A stretch of 64,000 nucleotides of DNA from Sipunculus nudus (GCA_026874595.1 CM049316.1:19371839-19435838), one strand, 5' to 3'. Counted from the first letter of the stretch, positions 1 to 14,149 are shown. Notes: a model not told the origin generated them from the letters alone. Numbers and translations are program-made.

Positions 1-1393
1 ATCTGCATATTGTGAATTTTCCGAGTATTCTTTCCATCTTTTACTGTTCCTTTACTTGTATACAGGTTTCTTACATTATTTAATTGTTGGTCAACAGTTG
101 TGTGCAAGTGTGGATGGTAGATTCCAAAAATCACAGGTGCCACATCAATTTAAATTGATCCAAGTTATTTTTTTAACACATCATGTCATATATGACATGA
201 TCAAATGATGACATCAAAACTGAAAATTCTGTTAACAATCTGAAAGTCAACCAAATCTGACCAAAAACTGACCATGTGAAGATATACCCATAGGGTGAAC
301 CTGCCCTGTTAATTACAAGCAAATCTGAGATGATACTTGAGAAACTGGCAGGTCACACATGAAAGTTTACATACAAACACACAAACAGACAGATGGAAAG
401 AGATGATCACGATTTCACTCATTCCCCTGAGGCATTGGATAAAAATATACAGCCTTTAAAATTTTTAACATTATAGATGATACAAGTAAAACCATTTATC
501 TATATGATATGTGACCTCCACATGTGGCAAGTAACCATGTCACATATCATCATACAAGTTCAGGTGAGGCAGCCTGCTGTAGCAAGGCACATGTAGTAAA
601 AGTCAGACCATGAACATGACGGATGATGTACTCAAGTACCGACATCACATCTAAACATCTCACTGAGTGTACTTCATCCAAAATAAATCTCCTCCACATA
701 CAAAAGGGTTAAGTGTTCCCCTCATCATGTCATACAAGCATATGGATACAAAAAATTCACCCTCGATTATGTTTTTTTCCTGTAGAAATATACAGCAAAG
801 CTGAGTGTGTACACAAGTTATTTTATTCCTATTTCTGGACTAGAGAGTACAGCTAATTAAGGCTTCTCGTATACTATACGGTATAGTTATCTCAGGGCTT
901 AATAAGAAGATCCTTCTAGGTTTTACTAGCCCAACCTGAATATTTACTTGTCCAACAATAAATAATCAGTGATCACAGGAACAAATACAAATTGTGTTCC
1001 ACATAATTATGAAGCATTTGATATTGCATGTTAGAAAATACATATGTTCAAACTTTTGTTTGTTAATAATATTTCTCTTTGGTATTTCCAAAGATAAAAA
1101 TACAGCCAATTTAAGAACAAGAGGTATCATCAATATATACCTAATATACTTATATTGTATCTAACTGAAGACTAGTTAAGATACAAGCCTTTGAAAAGGG
1201 TTTATAATACCTAAACAGGGCTCATTCTATATTATATTATCCTTATAAAAATGTTTGGACTTATGTGTATGACTCCCTGGGCTCTTAACATATCCAAATT
1301 TCAACTTTTGGCAAAAATGTTTTAAAATTCAATTGTAGCATTCATAGCCAGGCACATCAAATACAGTGAAGCACTGTTTATCTGGACACTCAC
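1..1393 (-). other. FHOD intron 4, partial
   Basis: AT-rich non-coding sequence following the GTGAGT donor of FHOD exon 4 on the minus strand. I looked here for the next FHOD exon (the conserved stretch after the SLKQIFQ motif) and did not find it, so that exon should lie beyond the left edge. No repeat family seen elsewhere in the window is obvious here. Confidence 0.7.
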
Positions 1394-1461
1394 CTGGAAT
1401 ATCTGTTTGAGTGAAAAGAGAGCCCTTCTTAATTCTCTCCCTGTGGAATTGAGCAATTTTT
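1394..1461 (-). CDS. FHOD: FHOD formin, exon 4 (start of FH3/armadillo region)
   Basis: A 68-nt internal exon of the FHOD-family formin. The reverse strand shows a pyrimidine-rich acceptor (TTTTGTCTTTTCAG) and a GTGAGT donor. Two leading bases complete a Glu codon begun in exon 3. The next 22 codons include GRELRRALFSLKQIFQ, which matches the conserved FHOD1/FHOD3 stretch at the junction of the ubiquitin-like GBD and the armadillo-type FH3 (DID) domain. The exon ends in phase 0. In the assembled protein it gives residues 117-138. FH3 is known to bind the C-terminal DAD and hold the formin inactive. No other frame of this exon makes sense. The exon is too short to show as a long ORF and was recognised by family similarity and phase. 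The next exon is outside the window. Confidence 0.93.
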
Positions 1462-3030
1462 CTGAAAAGACAAAATAATTTATTTTATTAATTATTTCTA
1501 GAGTGATGCTATGTGTGATGCGAATGTTGCTTGTCAGAACTTTATATTCCTTCGATTTAGGGTAACTATGCCCTGATTAGTAGCCCTGGTGTCAAGCCTG
1601 ACAATACTGAAAGGATATCTGACTTTAATTCTATCATAATATCTATGTTAACCAGTATACATTGACAGCTGATGAATATGCTTATACATTCCAAGACCTC
1701 AGTGTAATCTATGTACCTATTAACACATAATATGACCAAATACAGCCTTGCATTCATTCTCTCTCAGCATGGGTCCAGGCCGGTATTTAAATGTAATGCA
1801 GTTATTTATCCATTTCATCATATATAGGTCCCCCCAACAGCCCCCTCCCACTGTCCCATGGTTCAGGGTATGAAAGAATTCTGCCTAAATCTAGTAAGAG
1901 TGAAGTCACCCAAGAAATCAGTTCTTTCACTAACCCCCTTACAGTGACTGCAGTAATCAGCAGAACCAACAACATATTGTATTACAAGGTCAGCCAGGTT
2001 AACAAGTCAATTTGTAATCACCACCGAATGCTCGCCAGATTAGTTTATCAAGCTAAATAATCAATAGTTTACAAATGAATATGGGCTGACACCTGAAATG
2101 AGGCCATTATTTACTTAGAATAACAGTAAAGGTTTGTTCATGATTGATACAAGCAATTCAGGTCTCACATTAAAATTCTGGTGCAAAATAACCTTTGATT
2201 ATTGTAACATGTTTATTTATTCTACTGCATAACAGCTGATAATTTTGTGGATTTGTGGCACTATTAACAGTCTTATAACTGTTCGGGGGAAAAAGGCTGA
2301 TTGCATGGTATTTCGAAAGCATTTTTTAACCATTTCTGTTTATTTTGAAAACCTGTAGATACCGGCAAGAATACAGAATACAATCATTCTTCTGTGATAC
2401 ATTATTTTCCCTTTTATTAACCAAATATTTTAGTTCTCTTTATCCTGACTAGCTATACTGTTAATATCATGCTTCTGTCATAAAACAGGATTATGGTCAC
2501 CTATTTTTTATTGGTCATGTTTACCTTGTAACACAGGTAAATCTCTAGGGACATACCCTTTGATCAGCTGCACTGAAAAATCTGCATTTCAGCACGTGTA
2601 CATATTATCTATTTTCAAAGTGTAACTGCATGTGCATTAATTACCGGTAATATTGTTAATATTATCAGGGTTTGAAAGTCACTGGACTATATATGCTCAC
2701 AGTCACAGTACAAATTTTGGTGTGAGAAAGAACAGAATTATTACATTATCAGTGTTTTATTAAATATTATTACAGTTTAATATGTGAAACCAGGATGATG
2801 TTTATCATGCTGATCACAGCTACCCCTTCCTTCAAAACCACTTCACATTCATTCTAATCTCTTCTTTTTCATACAAAGGCCAGCATATATGGCTTAAGCA
2901 GCAGTTTTGGCATTAGCCTCTACTGAGTACCTCTCATAATATTATATATTTAAGTCTAGCAAATTATATTCCGCAAATAATATGTAGCTGCTTAAACCTG
3001 CCTTTACTTTTTATTTCACTTGATATAAAA

Positions 3031-4482
3031 CCAGAATACGGGTAGTCGACAAGCGACTACGTGTATCCGCCTAAATCAGAGTGGAACGGGTGAAGTGAGG
3101 CATGGATTGAGTGGCAAGGGGAAATAGAGTGAAGTGTTGCATATTAGCATGGATGTCTGCAGCCAAATGGTGTATGTAGGTTGCGCCACCTACCACAAAA
3201 TCCAGAAAGCCATCCAAGTTGTATACATATGCAAAATTTGAGGCAGATAAGTCAAACCACTATATGTTTATGAGTGATTTTAGCCCGTGGCAGACAAACA
3301 GATGGACGCTGTGCAAAAATGGTTGAAGGTGGCCCTACCAGTTTTGCGTATGATAAAGAGCTATGTGAGAACTATACACATGCAAAACTTTGGCCCAATC
3401 GGTCAAACAGTTCACAAGATATGAGCTTGGATGTCTGCTGCATAAACTAGAATGCAGGTGGCGCCACCTGTCATAAAATCAAGAGAGCTGTCGCGGATGT
3501 ATAAACCTGCAAAATTTTAGGCAGATATGTCAAACCACTGCCGAGATATGATTTTATCCCATGGCAGACAAACAGACGGGAGCTGTGCAAAAATGGCTGC
3601 AGGTGGCGCCACCAGTTTTGCGTATGATAAAGAGCTATGTGAGATCTATACACATGCAAAATTTTGGTCCAATCGGTCAAACGGTTCCCGAGATATGAGC
3701 TTGGATGTCTGCAGCATAAACGTGAATGTAGGTGGCGCCACCTGTCATAAAATCAAAAAAGCTATCCAGGATGTATACGCATGCCCAATTTCAGGTGAAT
3801 TAGTCAAATCACTGCAGAGATATGAGTGATTTTATCCCATGGCAAACTAACAGAGGGGAGCTGTGCAAAAATGGCTGCAGGTGGCGCCACCAGTTTTGCG
3901 TATGATAAAGAGTTATGTGAGATCTATAGACATGCAAAATTTTGGCCCAATCGGTCAAACGGTTCCCGAAATATGAGCTTGGATGTCTGCAGCATAAACG
4001 TGAATGTAGGTGGGGCCACCTGTCATAAAATCAGAGAAGCTATCCAGGATGTATACGCATGCCGAATTTCAGGTAGTTAGTCAAATCACTGCAGAGATAT
4101 GAGTGATTTTAACCCAAGGCAGACAAACAGATGGACACTGTGCAAACATGGTTGCAGGTGGTGCCACCATTTCTTGTGTATGTTTTAAAGCTCTCCAAGG
4201 GCTACATTTGTGCAAAAAAATTTTCCTGATCCGTCAAACGGTTCCTAAGATATGTGGGTTTATGTGGGGAAACAGACGCACAAACGGACGCAGAGCGCAG
4301 AGGAAAGGTCAGAGGTCAAAACAAAATCGGGGTGCAGCAGTTCACATGTGACCCGAACATAATCCCGGGTTTTGTAAAATTCCGCCCAGCGGTTACGGAG
4401 GAGTTCTCTGGACACCTACGCCGCGGCGGCGGCGTGCAGCTGAAAACATAGTATCCGCAAAACTCTGTTTTGGCGGATACAA
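3031..4482 (-). mobile_element. Helitron-like non-autonomous element, family A copy 1
   Basis: Read on the minus strand, the element starts TTGTATCCGCC after a host A and opens with a hairpin: arms GTATCCGCC.AAAAC and GTTTTGCGGATAC around a 3-base loop. It ends with a second hairpin (GTAGTCG, loop CTTGT, CGACTAC), about 8 bases, then CTGG, followed by a host T. A stem-loop followed by CTRR and insertion between A and T are the classic Helitron 3' end. The interior is a set of imperfect modules centred on the palindrome AGGTGGCGCCACCT. It encodes no Rep/helicase. The 5' end is TT, not the usual TC, so this may be a variant or Helentron-like group. Confidence 0.62.
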
Positions 4483-5814
4483 TTAATCATAAAACACAGG
4501 TCTTAGAAAACAATCCTCCCCTCAAAAAGCAATCTGTTGTTCTCTACCCTCCACCCATCCCATTTCCATGACAGACATATCCTCATTACAGGAGAAGAAC
4601 CCTGGGGGTTATTTATCAGTCACTTGTTACTGCACGCCACAACAAACAATTACCCAACACCATTGTAAACTACCTGATCTCAGTATAAACCTGCATAGAA
4701 TGATTTGGTGAAATTCAAATACATCTGCTTATCTTTTTATAAACTGGCTGACATGATTTTAAAATTATTTCAACAATATGGAAATTGTTTGCTTATGAGT
4801 GGTATGGCTGATTTTCCTTGCTTAATATTCATTTTATGACAGACTAGGACATGAAACTTAGTATATAGCATTAAAATGTATCATATTAAATTAATAAGTT
4901 TGCCAATATTTTGGGATAAACTCTGTAAAAGAGAGACAGCTAGACATGTGTAGATAAGAAAAAGAGCATTTAAGTTATTTATGGTATCCTGAGTATAATG
5001 TAATCTAAAGGAGTTATTATATATCTGTGTAGTGATTAAAATTACATGATAAGAGTCTGGCCATTCAACAATGTATCCATATATAATTCTGAAGGATGAC
5101 TAAATCTTACTGGGATGGGAAATTTCGTTTTTAAACTTTGGGCTAATCTTACAGTACTTACTGAAAATATACTGATATATTATCAGTTTCACACTTAAAA
5201 CTTCATGGGTTTAGCAGGTGCAAAAAAAGTCCAAATAAACCTTGCCATTCAAATGTATTCATATGACATTGCAAAGGTGTTTTGCCAACACTGACATAAT
5301 GCCAAGTATACAGTAATACTTATTTTAGTGTACTTATTACACTTTAGGGCATTAGCTGAGGGTTGTAATACTCCCAACTGGTCATGACATACAGATATAC
5401 TGTACATCTGAAAAATGTGGTCCCTGGTCTCAAGAACTACATGATCTTAAAGTCCAATGGTTACCACAGCCAACAATATATATATACCGCTAAATATGAA
5501 ACTGTCAGATTTTAGTGTCACATTAAATTGTAACAATACAAGGTATACATGGGGTGCAATACAGCGTAGAGTATTGATCAGTATGGGACAGCTACCTGTA
5601 CAATGTTGTGTCACCTGTACAGATCGTTCAGCTGAGCCACACAGGTATGGCCAGGTAAATGGAGTGTTTATTTATACCTTCAAGTATATTCTATATTATT
5701 TCTCAGCACCTTTTGTACCTGTTAACATGTGATTCAAAGTGCACTCATAGCACTCTGATGTATTAAATCATGTCACAGCCCTCATTAAGGGGTAATATAT
5801 ATATATATATATAA

Positions 5815-6330
5815 CAAAAGCACCGCAAATGGTGCATAATACACTGTTGCATATTTTGTGACCTCTGACCTCATTAAATATGCATGGATTTTGCTGTGAA
5901 TTTAATATAGGTAAAAAAAACTGTTGGTAAATATGTGTAATGAGTTTCATTAAAACCCATAGGATTTTTGGTAAGTCACAATGGTGTCTCCAAAGTGCGA
6001 TGAGGGATCATGAGCTCATTAAATATGCGTGGATATGGCACAAATTTGAGCTAATGCAAGATATTTTATTGATTAACATTTCTGTAGAGTTTTATCAAAA
6101 TCCATCATATTCCTCATTTAAGTCATCCTGGCAACACCACAAAGCAGCCTAGTGACTGCTGACCTTTTTAAACATGGGTAGAAGCTGCCGATAATCAAAC
6201 TTGGGCTCAATATAATCTTTTGGTAAGTAGTTATGGTGAGTTTCATGAAAATCCATCAAAGCCCCGGTAAGTTATGGCATCAAACACTAAAAGGTAACAG
6301 AAGGACGGACGGATGGTGCATAGGTATACC

Positions 6331-6369
<39 letters not shown>

Positions 6370-6400
6370 GTACATTCCGTCATAGACGGGCATATAAAAA
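5815..6400 (-). mobile_element. Hairpin-bounded repeat, family F
   Basis: The plus-strand left end has CAAAA then a hairpin with arms GCACC and GGTGC. The right end has a hairpin CCGTC-ATA-GACGG followed by GCATATAAAAA. Between them are imperfect modules ending in formulae such as 'tttcat(g/t)aaaatccat', a GACGGACGG tract, and an (ATA)n microsatellite at 6331-6369. The layout (hairpin at each end, CAA(G/A) at the left tip) resembles families A, B and E here. No coding capacity is seen. The exact ends are judged by eye from one copy and are uncertain. Confidence 0.42.
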
Positions 6401-7678
6401 TGAGGACAGCAAAACCAGGATTTACAGAATCATTTTAAAAGTGACAGATTTAGTTAACTGATCTGGTTGTTCTGAAAATATAAATCTTTTCTTCAAAATT
6501 ATATTTCCAGGATTTAGTGACAAGCCTGAAGACACCCATTCTAAGCCCATAAGACAACAAGCCTAATTTACTGAGTGAATATATAATATCATAAACAGGT
6601 TTTCCTCTTACTGTACATATAATTATTGACATATTTATATACACATGGCACTTTGCTCACAGGCCAATAAATCACAGCATTGTCAGTTTTTAGACAGCTG
6701 TCTATGCCAAGTCAAAGCGCTTTCCAATATTATAAATTATCTATTCAGTTGGCATCCTGGTCAATATTGCAAATAACAAAACTGGCACCAGGCTTGTTCT
6801 ATATTGTCTACAAGTCATCAACATTTTCTAGGGGAGGTTATATATATTGCAATGTTTAACAACACTGCCCCGAGTATCTGTGCAACAACAGTCAGTGACC
6901 TGGATTTATACACTGTCTGGCCCACATTTAACTCTGATACTTTTTACCTGATCAGTTATTGTGACTATCAATTAAATGGTGGTTAAAGTTCAAACAAGTG
7001 ACAGCATATGACAGTTTGCATTTTTAAAAAGTATGGACAAGTGAATCACATATCAAATTATAAATAATATGAATGACAATGAAACTTACAGGAAGACTGT
7101 ATTTTAAATTGCATTTATTTATTTAGCTTGATTCATTAATGTCCTTTTCAATGCATGTCTAGTATTGACTGCACTGTTTCCACATAATACAAATTAAAAT
7201 TTAACTAATGTATGTTCCATCAGTGGTGCCAGTTTATGAAGACTTTATCAATTAATGGTTTTGAGCCTTATCACTGATATCAATAACCATTATATGGTTC
7301 TTATGTATTAATCAATATATATAGCAAGACATTATTATGTCTTTACAGAAAACTATGTCTTTACCTAAGTGAAAAGACCTGCCTGATCTGTTAGTGTTAA
7401 AGCCCACTGGACAAATCCATATTATTACAGCCCTGGGCAAAAAGCAATTAACAGATTAGACACTGTAGGACTGTATGTCTTTCTTCTTCATTGGCTTTTT
7501 AATAGTTTTAAAATTGGTTTTACAGTGCTCATGCTTTTCCTCTGTTCTCCCCCTATACCCCAACCAACATAATGCAAGGATGCATTTGTTACTATAATAT
7601 TCACATATCTAAATGTAGAGAAATATTTAAAAAAAAAAAACCCCAATAATTAAAAAGACACTGACCAATAATAGAAAA

Positions 7679-9146
7679 CTAGAATATGGGTAGTCGACAA
7701 GCGACTACGTGTATCCGCCTAAATCAGAGTGGAAAGAGTGAAGTGAGGCATGGATTAAGTGGCAAGGGGAAATAGAGTGAAGTGTTGCATATTAGCATGG
7801 GTGTCTGCAGCCAAATTGTGTATAAAGGTTGCCCCCCCTACCACAAAATCCAGAAAGCCGTCCAAGTTGTATAAACCTGCAAAATTTTAGCCAGATATGT
7901 CAAACCACTGCCGAGATATGAGTGATTTTATCCCATGGCAGACAAACAGACAGGAGCTGTGCAAAAATGGCTGCAGGTGGCGCCACCAGTTTTGCGTATG
8001 ATAAAGAGCTATGTGAGATCTATACACATGCAAAATTTTGGCCCAATCGGTCAAACGGTTCCCGAGATATGAGCTTGGATGTCTGCAGCGTAAACGTGAA
8101 TGTAGGTGGCGCCACCTGTCATAAAATCAGAAAAGCTATCCAGGATGTATACGCATGCCAAATTTCAGGTGAATTAGTCAAGTCACTGCAGAGATATGAG
8201 TGATTTTAACCCAAGGCAGACAAACAGATTGACACTGTGCAAACATGGTTGCAGGTGGCGCCATCATTTTTTGTGTATGTTATAAAGCTCTCCAAGGGCT
8301 ACATTTGTGCAAATAAAATTTCCATGATCGGTCAAACAGTTCCCGAGATATGAGCTTGGATGTCTGCAGCGTAAACGTGAATGTAGGTGGCGCCACCTGT
8401 CACAAAATCAATAAAGCTATCCAGGATGTATACGCATGCCAAATTTCAGGTGAATTAGTCAAGTCACTGCAGAGATATGAGTGATTTTAACCCAAGGCAG
8501 ACAAACAGATGGACACTGTGCAAACATGGTTGCAGGTGGGGCCACCATTTTTTGTGTATGTTATAAAGATCTCCAAGGGCTACATTTGTGCAAAAAAATT
8601 TTCCTGATCAGTCAAACGGTTCCAGAGATATGAGCTTGGATGTCTGCAGCATAAACGTGAATGTAGGTGGCGCCACCTGTCACAAAATCAGAAAAGCTAT
8701 CCAGGATGTATACGCATGCCAAATTTCAGGTGAATTAGTCAAGTAACTGCAGAGATATGAGTGATTGTAACCCAAGGCAGACAAATAGATGGACACTGTG
8801 CAAACATGGTTGCAGGTGGCGCCACCATTTTTTGTGTATGTTATAAAGCTCTCCAAGGGCTACATTTGTGCAAAAAAAATTTCCTGATCCGTCAAACAGT
8901 TCCCGAGATATGTGGGTTTATGTGTGGAAACAGACGCACAAACGGACGCAGAGTGCAGAGGAAAGGTCAGAGGTCAAAACAAAATCGGGGCACAGCAGTT
9001 CACATGTGACCCGAACATAATCCCGGGTTTCGTAAAATTCCGCCCAGCGGTTACGGAGGAGTTCTCCGGACACCTACGCCGCCGCCGCCGCCACGGCATG
9101 CAGCTGAAAACATAGTATCCGCAAAACTCTGTTTTGGCGGATACAA
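7679..9146 (-). mobile_element. Helitron-like non-autonomous element, family A copy 2
   Basis: Same family as the copy at 3031-4482. On the minus strand it runs from TTGTATCCGCC (after host A) to the hairpin GTAGTCG-CTTGT-CGACTAC and a terminal CTAG followed by T. It has three near-identical modules of about 300 bases (around 8080, 8360 and 8640), each with the 'TTCCCGAGATATGAG' type phrase and the palindrome AGGTGGCGCCACC. A CGCCGCCGCCG run lies near 9078. Open frames across the modules are shared with the other copies and are best read as repeat sequence, not as a gene. Confidence 0.62.
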
Positions 9147-9298
9147 TTATCAGATTTTCTAATGGTACAAAACAACCTTAAAAAAATTTAAAATGTGTCA
9201 AATTTAATGTGCATTAGTTCATTTTACTGTTTTCTTGACAGCTTGTTCCTAATAATTTTCTCTGATAATTAAAAACAAGCAAATTTGTGGAATTTATG

Positions 9299-9680
9299 TC
9301 CCTCACTTCCACCTCTTATTGTCCCCTGCTTGCCCTATCAATATGTTTAAGTTTTTATTGTCTCCTAAAGATATTTCCACATGTCATGCATAGTGGCTAT
9401 GTTTTAGTTTTCATTGCCCACTGAAGATGTCTCAACATGTCATAACTTTTGGTTGTGAATTCAGAACCAAAGGAGAATTTTCTGTTTTGTTTTTGAGCTG
9501 CTGATCGTAAATTTTCAGACAGACACTCCTAAATCAATCCCAACCAAGGTATGCATGAGAGAAATCAGACCTAAATTTGAATGAAATTGGATAATAATTA
9601 GGAAAGTTATCTCACAGAAACTAAAACCTGACGGACAGACAGACCCAAATCGATATCCCGTGTTCCAGGAAGTGAGGGGA
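9299..9680. repeat. Short inverted-repeat-bounded element G
   Basis: About 380 bases bounded by CCCTCACTTCC on the left and GGAAGTGAGGG on the right, which are inverted repeats. Inside are 'cctgacggacagacagac' and a phrase similar to other dispersed repeats here. No ORF of interest and no clear target duplication. It may be a small MITE or a degenerate relative of the hairpin-bounded families. Confidence 0.35.
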
Positions 9681-11721
9681 AAATTATACCTTTCCATCAT
9701 TTGACATTTCAGTTTGCCCTCTGACATATGCTGTCACATCAAGGTGAGTGTCTGAACATGTTATGATATTTTGATATCTGACATTATGACCCTTCACAAG
9801 CTCTACTAGAGTAAGGTCCTGGTGTGTCTATTGGTTTAGCAGGAAGTAACATGTTTCAAAGTCTAGGCTGACAGAATCACAAAACTCAATAAAACAGAGT
9901 ATTAGCAATGAAGATTAAACAGTTCTTATTTTAAGAACTTAGTTTGTAGAATAAGCTAATCATGATTAACATAGTGAACTGGTAACTTTTTTTTTACTGT
10001 ACATCTCTATAGTCTAACATGCAAATTCTTATTTGAGGGCAGGGTATATGGTCAACTGATTTAAATTTAACACTTTCTTTGAAAACATATAATTTGCTGT
10101 TGTTTGGAAAAGAAATTATTATCTGACTGGAACAGCCGGTGTTTATAAATATATTCAGGTAAGTCAATTCCGAGAAGCTCCAGGTAGAGAGCAGTGACCC
10201 CTTTGACCTCTGTATCACCTTTCCTAGGAGAAGCTAACAGCACACAGTGGTCCAGGGCATCCTATCTGATGTGGTACATCTCTCAGCAGCTCCAGTAGTC
10301 ATATCTGAGAGGCTGCAGAAGCAGCAAACAGCCCTACCAGCCTGTCAGCAGATATTTATAGACCATGCTTCAGCCCTGCGGTTTGTTTTCCTTCATTGCT
10401 GGCCACAGAACTGGCAGTTTATATACACAAACACTCAGTACTTTTAACACCTGTGTGCATATACCTGCCAAAAGGTATGAAAAATTATCTCTTATACTCA
10501 GATTGTTACATATGCAATCCTCTCAAGATTTTGAATCAAATATATTATGGACTGGTCTCACCCCTTACATAAAGTAATTATTTGATTTAAAAATTTCCCC
10601 TTGCCCTAATGAATGAACCTTTACCCTGGGCATACAAGAGGTGAGCTACAGGGCAGGATAAGGTTTATTACGCACCTGGTGAAAGATCTTGTTACCTGCA
10701 TCTGATCCTCAATTATTAGGTGCTCAGAGATATAATACAAGCCTAAATACATACCAGATGCCTTCTATCATTAATATCAGCCACTATAATTATCATATGG
10801 CCTATAAGATATCAATATTTGAGACTTCATTTATCAGTTATCTTATGGTCTGACAATATAGGTCTAAATGTGGTCAATCAGATGGATAACATTTCCACAG
10901 CAAATGGAATCAAGAGGATGGAACAGAACAAAACAATGTTTAACACTATTCAGATAAGGACCATCTAATTCAGTAAAATAACCCACTGTCAAACCAATCC
11001 CTGGAAATGATGGATTACACTGGAGAGTTATTGTTACAAGAGAAAACCAGTAATTTGGGCAAATATTGAAGCTTAAATTTATTAAAGTTATAAATCATAT
11101 AAAACTCTCAGTCACATATTTCTCCTTGTACCCCCTCCAGGTGGGGAAGAATTTAAATTTCCATCTTGGTTGGCTGGTTATTTGTTACAAAATATTATGA
11201 ACAGATGTTTATGAATTTTCTTGAGGGTAAGAGTGACACCTATGGAATGATCTGCTTGAGTTTTGGAGGTAATAAAGATTACCATATGTTTTTAATTTTA
11301 AGGATTCTAAACCATTGTGTTAAAGGGAAACTTCTTTGTCCCGCTAATTAGGATTAGAGTCATAACTGGTGTTAGAGACCACCTTTGTTCTGGAGCTGAC
11401 CTGTAGTCCCACCATGGAGTCTGTGAACTATGACACACATGACACAGGCTGCTGAGCCTGTCATGAGGGACTCAGATCAGGTTGGATCTTGCCAGAGATC
11501 ACTCTGATGTTACATGAAAAGTCTATACTTAATCCTTTATCTATACATAAATATCTTCCCGAGACTTAACTCTGTTGGAGTCCACTCACACCTTCTACCT
11601 ACAGTTACAAGCAGTTTACTTTGTTTTGAAAAAGATTAAAGGAATGATTCCGAAAGAATTGTTTTGAGAACTGCAGGAGGGCAGAAAGGGTATGCTTGAA
11701 GATAGTTTAGACAAAACATCA

Positions 11722-12069
11722 TCAGGAAACCATTAACCTTCTTGCAGAGTCAAAGTTTCGTCCATTAATGTTAAAATTAGGTGGATCTAAGATCTGTGTG
11801 GAGACACTTGGTCTCAGGAAAGCTCGTTTTTGGAATAGCCCTTTAAGTTCAGATGGACCTCTAGATCTGTATGGAGATTCCTGGGTCTCAAATGGGTGTG
11901 TTTTAGAACAGCCCTCAATGGCATATATGTCTGATGCACATGAGTCGTAAGCGTGTCTACCAAGAGAGCACCTGTCCACAGAATGTTTACCCATGGAGCA
12001 ATCCCCACAATACAATGTTTGTACAGAGCTCATTGGCCTGTGGATAAGCTTGCCCTCCAGACTGTGGCC
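11722..12069 (-). other. Open stretch with short imperfect repeats, possible exon
   Basis: On the minus strand, about 115 codons are open from a possible acceptor (AAATTCCTCAG before 12069) to a TGA at 11722. The peptide has a repeated theme (CSMGKHSVD, CSLGRHAYD) followed by two diverged copies of a roughly 63-base unit; the unit length preserves frame. The acceptor phase would fit after FHOD exon 3, but no good donor is present, so it could only be an alternative terminal exon. An open run of this length is expected a few times by chance in this window. I do not recognise the peptide. Confidence 0.15.
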
Positions 12070-14149
12070 TGAGGAATTTATTCACATTATACTTATAAAC
12101 ACTTCCGTTTCAAGATATACCTTTCCCACTGGTATAAAAATTGACTAATATCATGTAATAATACTTTTTAAAAGGCCCTTTGGAAAATTGAAACATTCTT
12201 CATTGAATATTAATAAATTTTTTTCCATTCAAAAATTTCTTTGTCATTGAGATTATATGTATTGACCCTGCCAGAATGATTGTTTTATGCAAAATTCATA
12301 ATTTCATACTAAAACCACCATGCATTTCTGGTATCCTCTTTAAACTAATGAAGTCTGACACAGTTATATACTAGTTTTACCTGCGATATTCTGAATAAAC
12401 TGATGAAAACAAATGAAAACAAATCTGTAATCTTTTATCCCACAATGTTGATAAAATGCCTAAAACTGGTGAATATCAAGCAGCATTTCAATTTATGACT
12501 GACAACAGGCATTGTAATATATATATTTTAAACAACACTTCCATCAATGACTGAATTTACATGTGACCTGGTCAGGTTATCTAAAACAATACACAACTTT
12601 ACAAGCAGTACAGAGACCTTGCAAGTACTAGTGAAGAAGGTAATATACAAACATCCTGAGGCCATGCACAGTTCCTATAAAAGCTCAGGTCATTATTTAA
12701 CCTGGCTTTGGGCCATAACAGCTGGAAAACCTGAGCTCCACAGGCTCTTTGGGTTGGCAGTGCTGTGGGGGTATATTTTTCTTAACAACTTGCTCACCCT
12801 GTAAACTGGTATGGACTGCAGCAAAGGGTACTTGACTCAAGAATCTCCAGGAAAATTCCCTACCCTTAATACCCGGTGTAACAGCCATCATGCCAAACAG
12901 AGGAGAATGGCTGTGGATGTATATGTAACACTTCCCAAAGTATACCCTGATACATTTACAATGACATGAACAGAAGCTACATTTATCTGTACCAGCAGTA
13001 TACCCATAATTCTGCCAGGCAACCTGTGACATCCATTTTTTAGTGTGTATGCTGATAAAATGGCAGCCCCCATGAGGAGTTTCGAGAAAGTGGAAGAAGT
13101 AAACCTGTCAGCGTTCAATAAGGGCATACGGGATGCAACACAAACTTGAGAAAAGTGCGAATCTATCTGCAGAGAGGGTTTGTACCAGCATAGTAAGAGC
13201 TGAATATAACCCTTTTTTTTACCATGTCTAACTCCTCAAATTATAAAGTAGGATACTTTATACACCAACTAACATAAGTAGTGAATAGTGCTGGCTGTAT
13301 AGAATTTTCCACTTTAATGACGATGACTGTATTAGAGAAGTGGATTAAATTTACATTGCACAGCAGTATCTCCTGTGACTATATGTCTTCTAGTGCTTAG
13401 TAATGCATGCCCATATATACTTCTATAGCTAACTTCAACATGCTCAGTGGAATTACAATGTATGAGGTTATACACAAATAGATACAAATATTGAAAGTAT
13501 ATATAATAAACACCTCTGACCTCCTCTGGTTCAGCAGCACTCAGCACAAAATAAGGAAATTCCATATACCTGTATTCAAGATTAAGTGGCAGACACACAT
13601 CATTGTTTGATTAATCAATAGCTTTTTGAGAACAGATCATTGTTTGTGAGTGTGTATGCTAGTTGCTTCAATACACTATCATAGGACTCTGGAACCCATG
13701 GTCAGCTTTGAACATACCTCTATGTTGACCAGAATAAATCCAGGCATATTTAACACTCTTCAGACAACATAAAAGTTGCCTGGCATAATGGAAACTATAG
13801 ATTGCTGGTGGTGTTTAGAACTGTGCACATGTCCAGTGAACACAACTACAACACAAGCTACTACATGAACAATACTATTGACAGAATCAATATATACACA
13901 ATGCATACATGTGAGAATTAAAACTCCTGAAATTAACCTATGCTTTGATGATCCTGAGTATACAAATTCGAAGTAGTCACAAGCCAAACAACTTTGGAGT
14001 TAGGTCAAATTAAGGAAACTGCAAAGAACAAATATCAAATGAGGCATAAAATATCATAGGAGTCAAGTTTTACATGAGAAAGATATCATCAGATGGTGGT
14101 GTAAAGGAAGATTTTTACTAGTGTTTTTTTTAACTGTGGCCACATAAAT

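Noticed and set aside
3527-4451. Several 65-100-codon ORFs with similar peptides (SCAKMAAGGATSFAYDKELCE type) recurring in the A-family copies
   Set aside because: They follow from nucleotide identity among recent repeat copies, have no start context or splice logic, overlap in several frames and contain the module palindrome. A dN/dS test over many copies would settle it.
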